Origin: an uncultured Oscillospiraceae bacterium
GTDB lineage: Bacteria > Bacillota > Clostridia > Oscillospirales > Ruminococcaceae
DNA length: 17,206 nt
Direction of reading: 5' to 3'
Assembly (NCBI GenBank): GCA_900556525.1
Contig: USOZ01000011.1
Location: 1 to 17,206, forward strand
Made by a program: the position numbers and the translations under genes. Positions 14,426 to 17,206 of the stretch are shown one piece after another (the first letter of the stretch is position 1; each line of letters starts with the position of its first letter). Under the pieces are notes generated by a model, which searched no databases, was not told the origin of the DNA, and was given only the letters and a program-made list of their open reading frames with translations.

Positions 14426-15643
14426 TCAGTTGGCAAGCATAGCCTTTAAACGTTCGTTTATTTCAAGCAGGAAATCTTCGGTGTTTACCTTTCTCTTATT
14501 TTCAAGCGAAGAGAGAACGTAAAGATCGCCTGTCATAACACCGTCCTCAATCGTCTTTACAGTTGCCTTTTCGAGCTTTTCAGCGAAATCCGAAAGCGCC
14601 TTATTGCCGTCAAGTTCACCACGCTTTTTAAGTGCGCCTGTCCAAGCAAAAATTGTCGCAACAGAGTTTGTTGACGTTTCTTCACCCTTGAGGTGCTTGT
14701 AATAATGTCTCGTAACAGTGCCGTGAGCAGCTTCGTATTCATAAATTCCGTCAGGAGAAACAAGTACCGACGTCATCATTCCGAGACTGCCGAAAGCTGT
14801 CGCAACCATGTCGGACATAACATCTCCGTCATAGTTTTTGCACGCCCAGATATATCCGCCCTCAGAGCGAACAACTCTCGCAACTGCATCATCAATAAGC
14901 GTGTAGAAATATTCAATCCCCGCGCTCTCAAATTTTTCTTTATACTCAGTTTCGTAAATTTCAGCAAAAATGTCCTTAAACGTGTGGTCGTACTTCTTTG
15001 AAATGGTATCCTTTGTTGCAAACCACAGATCCTGCTTTGTATCAAGTGCAAAGTTGAAGCAGGCTCTTGCAAAAGAAGCAATGCTCGCATTGATATTGTG
15101 AAGACCCTGAATGATGCCGTCTGAACCGTTAAATGTATGGATAAGAGCGCGTTCCTCCGTTCCGTCTGGAGCAGTTACAACCAACTCGCACTTAAAGCCG
15201 TCCTTAACCTTCATTTCGGTATTCTTGTACACATCTCCGTACGCATGACGCGCAATCGTAATAGGCTTTGTCCATGTGGGAATAAGCGAATTGATACCCT
15301 TTACGATAATCGGTGCGCGGAAAACTGTACCATCAAGAATTGCACGAATCGTACCATTAGGCGATTTCCACATTTCTTTAAGATTATACTCGGTCATTCT
15401 CTGCGCATTCGGAGTAATCGTTGCGCACTTTACTGCAACGCCATACTTTTTTGCTGCATTTGCACTGTCAACGGTAACCTTATCATCAGTCTCGTTGCGA
15501 TGTACAAGTCCGAGGTCGTAATATTCGGTCTTTAAATCAATATAAGGAGTAAGCAGGATATCCTTGATCATTTTCCAGATTATTCTGGTCATTTCGTCGC
15601 CGTCCATTTCAACAATGGGCGTAGTCATCTGAATTTTAGACAT
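14426..15643 (-). CDS. icd: NADP-dependent isocitrate dehydrogenase, eukaryotic-like type
   Basis: Oxidatively decarboxylates isocitrate to 2-oxoglutarate. The protein is 405 residues. Motifs include [11 protein letters not shown] (72-82), the substrate loop SPNGTIR (94-100), a metal-binding aspartate pattern in [18 protein letters not shown], and the cofactor region [10 protein letters not shown] with an R-H pair that favours NADP. This matches the homodimeric eukaryotic-like subfamily (as in IDH1) rather than the E. coli/Bacillus Icd type. AAAGGA precedes the ATG by nine bases. It is preceded by TraX and partial aconitase on the same strand and followed by rex. The 52-base gap upstream is AT-rich; a weak TTGTAT-N18-TAATGT could be an internal promoter. 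Confidence 0.96.
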   Translation of the reverse strand: MSKIQMTTPIVEMDGDEMTRIIWKMIKDILLTPYIDLKTEYYDLGLVHRNETDDKVTVDSANAAKKYGVAVKCATITPNAQRMTEYNLKEMWKSPNGTIRAILDGTVFRAPIIVKGINSLIPTWTKPITIARHAYGDVYKNTEMKVKDGFKCELVVTAPDGTEERALIHTFNGSDGIIQGLHNINASIASFARACFNFALDTKQDLWFATKDTISKKYDHTFKDIFAEIYETEYKEKFESAGIEYFYTLIDDAVARVVRSEGGYIWACKNYDGDVMSDMVATAFGSLGMMTSVLVSPDGIYEYEAAHGTVTRHYYKHLKGEETSTNSVATIFAWTGALKKRGELDGNKALSDFAEKLEKATVKTIEDGVMTGDLYVLSSLENKRKVNTEDFLLEINERLKAMLAN

Positions 15644-15695
15644 TTTAAATATTCCTTTCTGATAATTATTGCAAAATTTACATTATTGAATAGTT

Positions 15696-16439
15696 TTAAG
15701 TTAATACAATATATTTAAGGACACAAAGAACAAGAATGTGGGCAGGATAGAAAACGTAGAAAAACCATTTATGAACAGTCTTACCACTTCCCCGCTCTCC
15801 GTTATAACAAATCAGAAACAGCGGTGCAGCAAGCAGACCAAACTGCCATAAAACCGTATAAAAAGGCGCTTCTCCCGAAATAAATTTCGGTATTCGCTGC
15901 AAAATCACTGCCAACATTGAAACTGTCGCTACAATGTAATACGAGCATATCTGTAGTTTCAGATTTCCGTGATGTATCCCGAAAAAAAATATCCAAAGCA
16001 CACCGAAGAATGCCCAATCGCCAACCATTGATAAAATGCAGATAAGAATAACCGCAAAGACTTTCCGGGCGCGGGTTTCCGCTCCGTTCCATATATGAAG
16101 CGCCAGCAAGCCGAGAAAAAGCGTATATATGACGCTTTGAGCTAGTAAAAAGCGTCCACTTTCAAACAGATCTCCACCAAGCTCAAACCACGCGAACGGC
16201 AGCCATGAAATAATCGCAAATATTCCGAGCCTCAGAAGATATTTCCGCACATTCTGGGTGTGGAAATATCCCTCGGCAACGAAATAGCACATGGTCGGCG
16301 CAGTAAATCTTCCTATAAAATGCATTGCCTGACCTGCGGCGCTGAACATCGGTACAAACGCCCATGCAACGTGGTCAATAAGCATCGCTAAAATGGCAAT
16401 ATATTTGAGTTGATTGCGGTTGAGTGATATTTTACTCAC
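15696..16439 (-). CDS. TraX-family integral membrane protein
   Basis: The 247-residue protein is almost wholly hydrophobic, with about seven predicted membrane spans (for example about 11-31, 68-86, 100-117, 126-151, 164-182 and 196-212, with a last one near 226-245). The family signature region K-Y-I-A-I-L-A-M-L-I-D-H (12-23), then F-I-G-R-F-x-A-P and V-A-E-G-Y-F-H-T near 41-61, and FYVFYPAH (227-234) match TraX proteins. The founding member acetylates F-pilin, but chromosomal Firmicute members have no established substrate and no conjugation genes are seen here. The start is a GTG at 16439 that overlaps the aconitase stop by four bases (GTGA), so translation is probably coupled. No strong ribosome site precedes it. 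Confidence 0.9.
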   Translation of the reverse strand: MSKISLNRNQLKYIAILAMLIDHVAWAFVPMFSAAGQAMHFIGRFTAPTMCYFVAEGYFHTQNVRKYLLRLGIFAIISWLPFAWFELGGDLFESGRFLLAQSVIYTLFLGLLALHIWNGAETRARKVFAVILICILSMVGDWAFFGVLWIFFFGIHHGNLKLQICSYYIVATVSMLAVILQRIPKFISGEAPFYTVLWQFGLLAAPLFLICYNGERGSGKTVHKWFFYVFYPAHILVLCVLKYIVLT

Positions 16440-17206
16440 TTTTTAAGAGATTCTCTCGTATAGTCAAGCAGACCTCCTGCGAGCATGATGTCCTTTGTTC
16501 TGCCTGTAAGCTCACAGAGAACAGGGATTTCCTTGCCGTTTGTCTTATTTACAACAATAAGCTGAGTTTTTCCGCTCTTAACAGCTTCTCTTATGCCCGC
16601 GATTTCCAGTTTATCACCCTCGGAAATGCTGTCATAATCTGCTTCATTAACAAATGTCAGCGGAAGAATACCTGCGTTTATAAGGTTAGCACGATGAATT
16701 CTCGCAAAGCTTTTTACCAGAACGGCTTTTACACCGAGATAAAGAGGTGCAAGCGCAGCATGTTCACGCGAAGAACCCTGTCCATAATTAGCTCCGCCTA
16801 CGATAATGCTTTCGCCCATTTCCTTTGCACGCTCGGGGAATTTTTCATCACATACGGTAAAGCAGTAATTCGATATAGCGGGAATGTTGGAGCGCAGAGG
16901 AAGAATTTTCGCACCTGCAGGCATGATATGGTCGGTCGTGATATTGTCCCCGACTTTAAGTGAACAGCCGCAGGAAATTGTTTCCTGTAAAGGCGCAGTT
17001 TTCGGGAAAGGCTTAATGTTAGGACCGCGGAGAATTTCAACGCTGTCCATATCATCCTCCGAAGCCGGCGGAACAACCATATTGTCGTTGATAATGAATT
17101 CCTCGGGAAGCTTAAAGTCCGGCATTTCACCGAGAGTTCTGGGATCTGTAAGAACGCCGTTTATTGCCGAAACAGCAGCAAGCTCGGGCGAAACAAGATA
17201 TATCTG
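16436..17206 (-). CDS. aconitate hydratase, C-terminal part (runs off the window)
   Basis: Interconverts citrate and isocitrate through cis-aconitate with a [4Fe-4S] cluster. Only the last ~256 residues are inside the window; the reading frame stays open to the right edge, so an internal methionine at 17125 is not a real start. The visible part opens with a YLVSPELAAVSAINGVLTDP-type sequence at the end of the cluster domain. It then has the swivel-domain signature DNITTDHIMPAGAKILP and the substrate-binding GQGSSREHAALAP. The order and spacing resemble the shorter bacterial aconitases (about 640 residues, 'Aquifex type') more than AcnA or AcnB. The N-terminal cluster cysteines cannot be checked. 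It is translationally coupled to traX and lies upstream of icd, so both enzymes of citrate-to-2-oxoglutarate conversion share one transcript. Confidence 0.93.
   Translation of the reverse strand, partial: QIYLVSPELAAVSAINGVLTDPRTLGEMPDFKLPEEFIINDNMVVPPASEDDMDSVEILRGPNIKPFPKTAPLQETISCGCSLKVGDNITTDHIMPAGAKILPLRSNIPAISNYCFTVCDEKFPERAKEMGESIIVGGANYGQGSSREHAALAPLYLGVKAVLVKSFARIHRANLINAGILPLTFVNEADYDSISEGDKLEIAGIREAVKSGKTQLIVVNKTNGKEIPVLCELTGRTKDIMLAGGLLDYTRESLKK

Noticed and set aside
1..17206. CRISPR arrays, insertion sequences, tRNA or rRNA genes, prophage or restriction-modification genes
   Set aside because: No repeat-spacer pattern, transposase, inverted terminal repeats or structural RNA sequence was seen; gene content is chromosomal metabolism and regulation.

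Overview
The window looks like a chromosomal segment of an anaerobic Clostridia-type Firmicute, plausibly an Oscillospiraceae/Ruminococcus-like gut bacterium. The reasons are moderate GC, strong GGAGG-type ribosome sites, U-rich intrinsic terminators, a DUF896 (YnzC-like) protein, a Rex redox repressor, and a compact argGH-x-CJBDF cluster using the ArgJ acetyl-recycling pathway. The taxonomic placement is inference from gene content and style; no marker gene is present.

Layout. (1) 1-55: possibly the last codons of an unidentified plus-strand gene. (2) 216-3199, minus strand: OmpR-type response regulator, sensor histidine kinase and RluA-family pseudouridine synthase, all overlapping end to end. 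(3) 3200-3472: a regulatory interval with a promoter preceded by 11-bp-spaced direct repeats, two perfect hairpins and an intrinsic terminator, all lying before the response-regulator start. It reads as either an attenuated leader or a ~150-nt small RNA. (4) 3473-5203, minus strand: XRE-type regulator, DUF896 protein and a histidine-kinase-like protein with degraded ATP-binding boxes. The XRE promoter is a textbook TTGACT-N17-TATAAT with palindromic operators in the spacer and at the start site, and the 9-mer ATATGAACA occurs four times around this gene. (5) 5380-13770, plus strand: the arginine operon argG, argH, a GNAT acetyltransferase, argC, argJ, argB, argD, argF. A perfect hairpin separates argG from argH, and a bidirectional terminator ends the cluster. 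(6) 13774-17206, minus strand: aconitase (entering from the right edge), TraX-family membrane protein, NADP-isocitrate dehydrogenase of the eukaryotic-like type, and Rex.

How they fit. Aconitase and isocitrate dehydrogenase make 2-oxoglutarate, the carbon skeleton of glutamate. The converging arginine operon turns glutamate, through N-acetylated intermediates recycled by ArgJ, into ornithine, citrulline and arginine. Rex is encoded directly behind icd, suggesting a link between NADH/NAD+ status and this short TCA arm. The less ordinary material is the XRE/DUF896/pseudokinase operon with its repeated operator, the structured leader ahead of the two-component system, the GNAT gene translationally coupled to argH, and TraX coupled between acn and icd.

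Several starts were set downstream of the longest open frame because the Shine-Dalgarno sequence fits an internal ATG better (the kinase-like gene, DUF896, XRE, argH, argJ, argD, rex).
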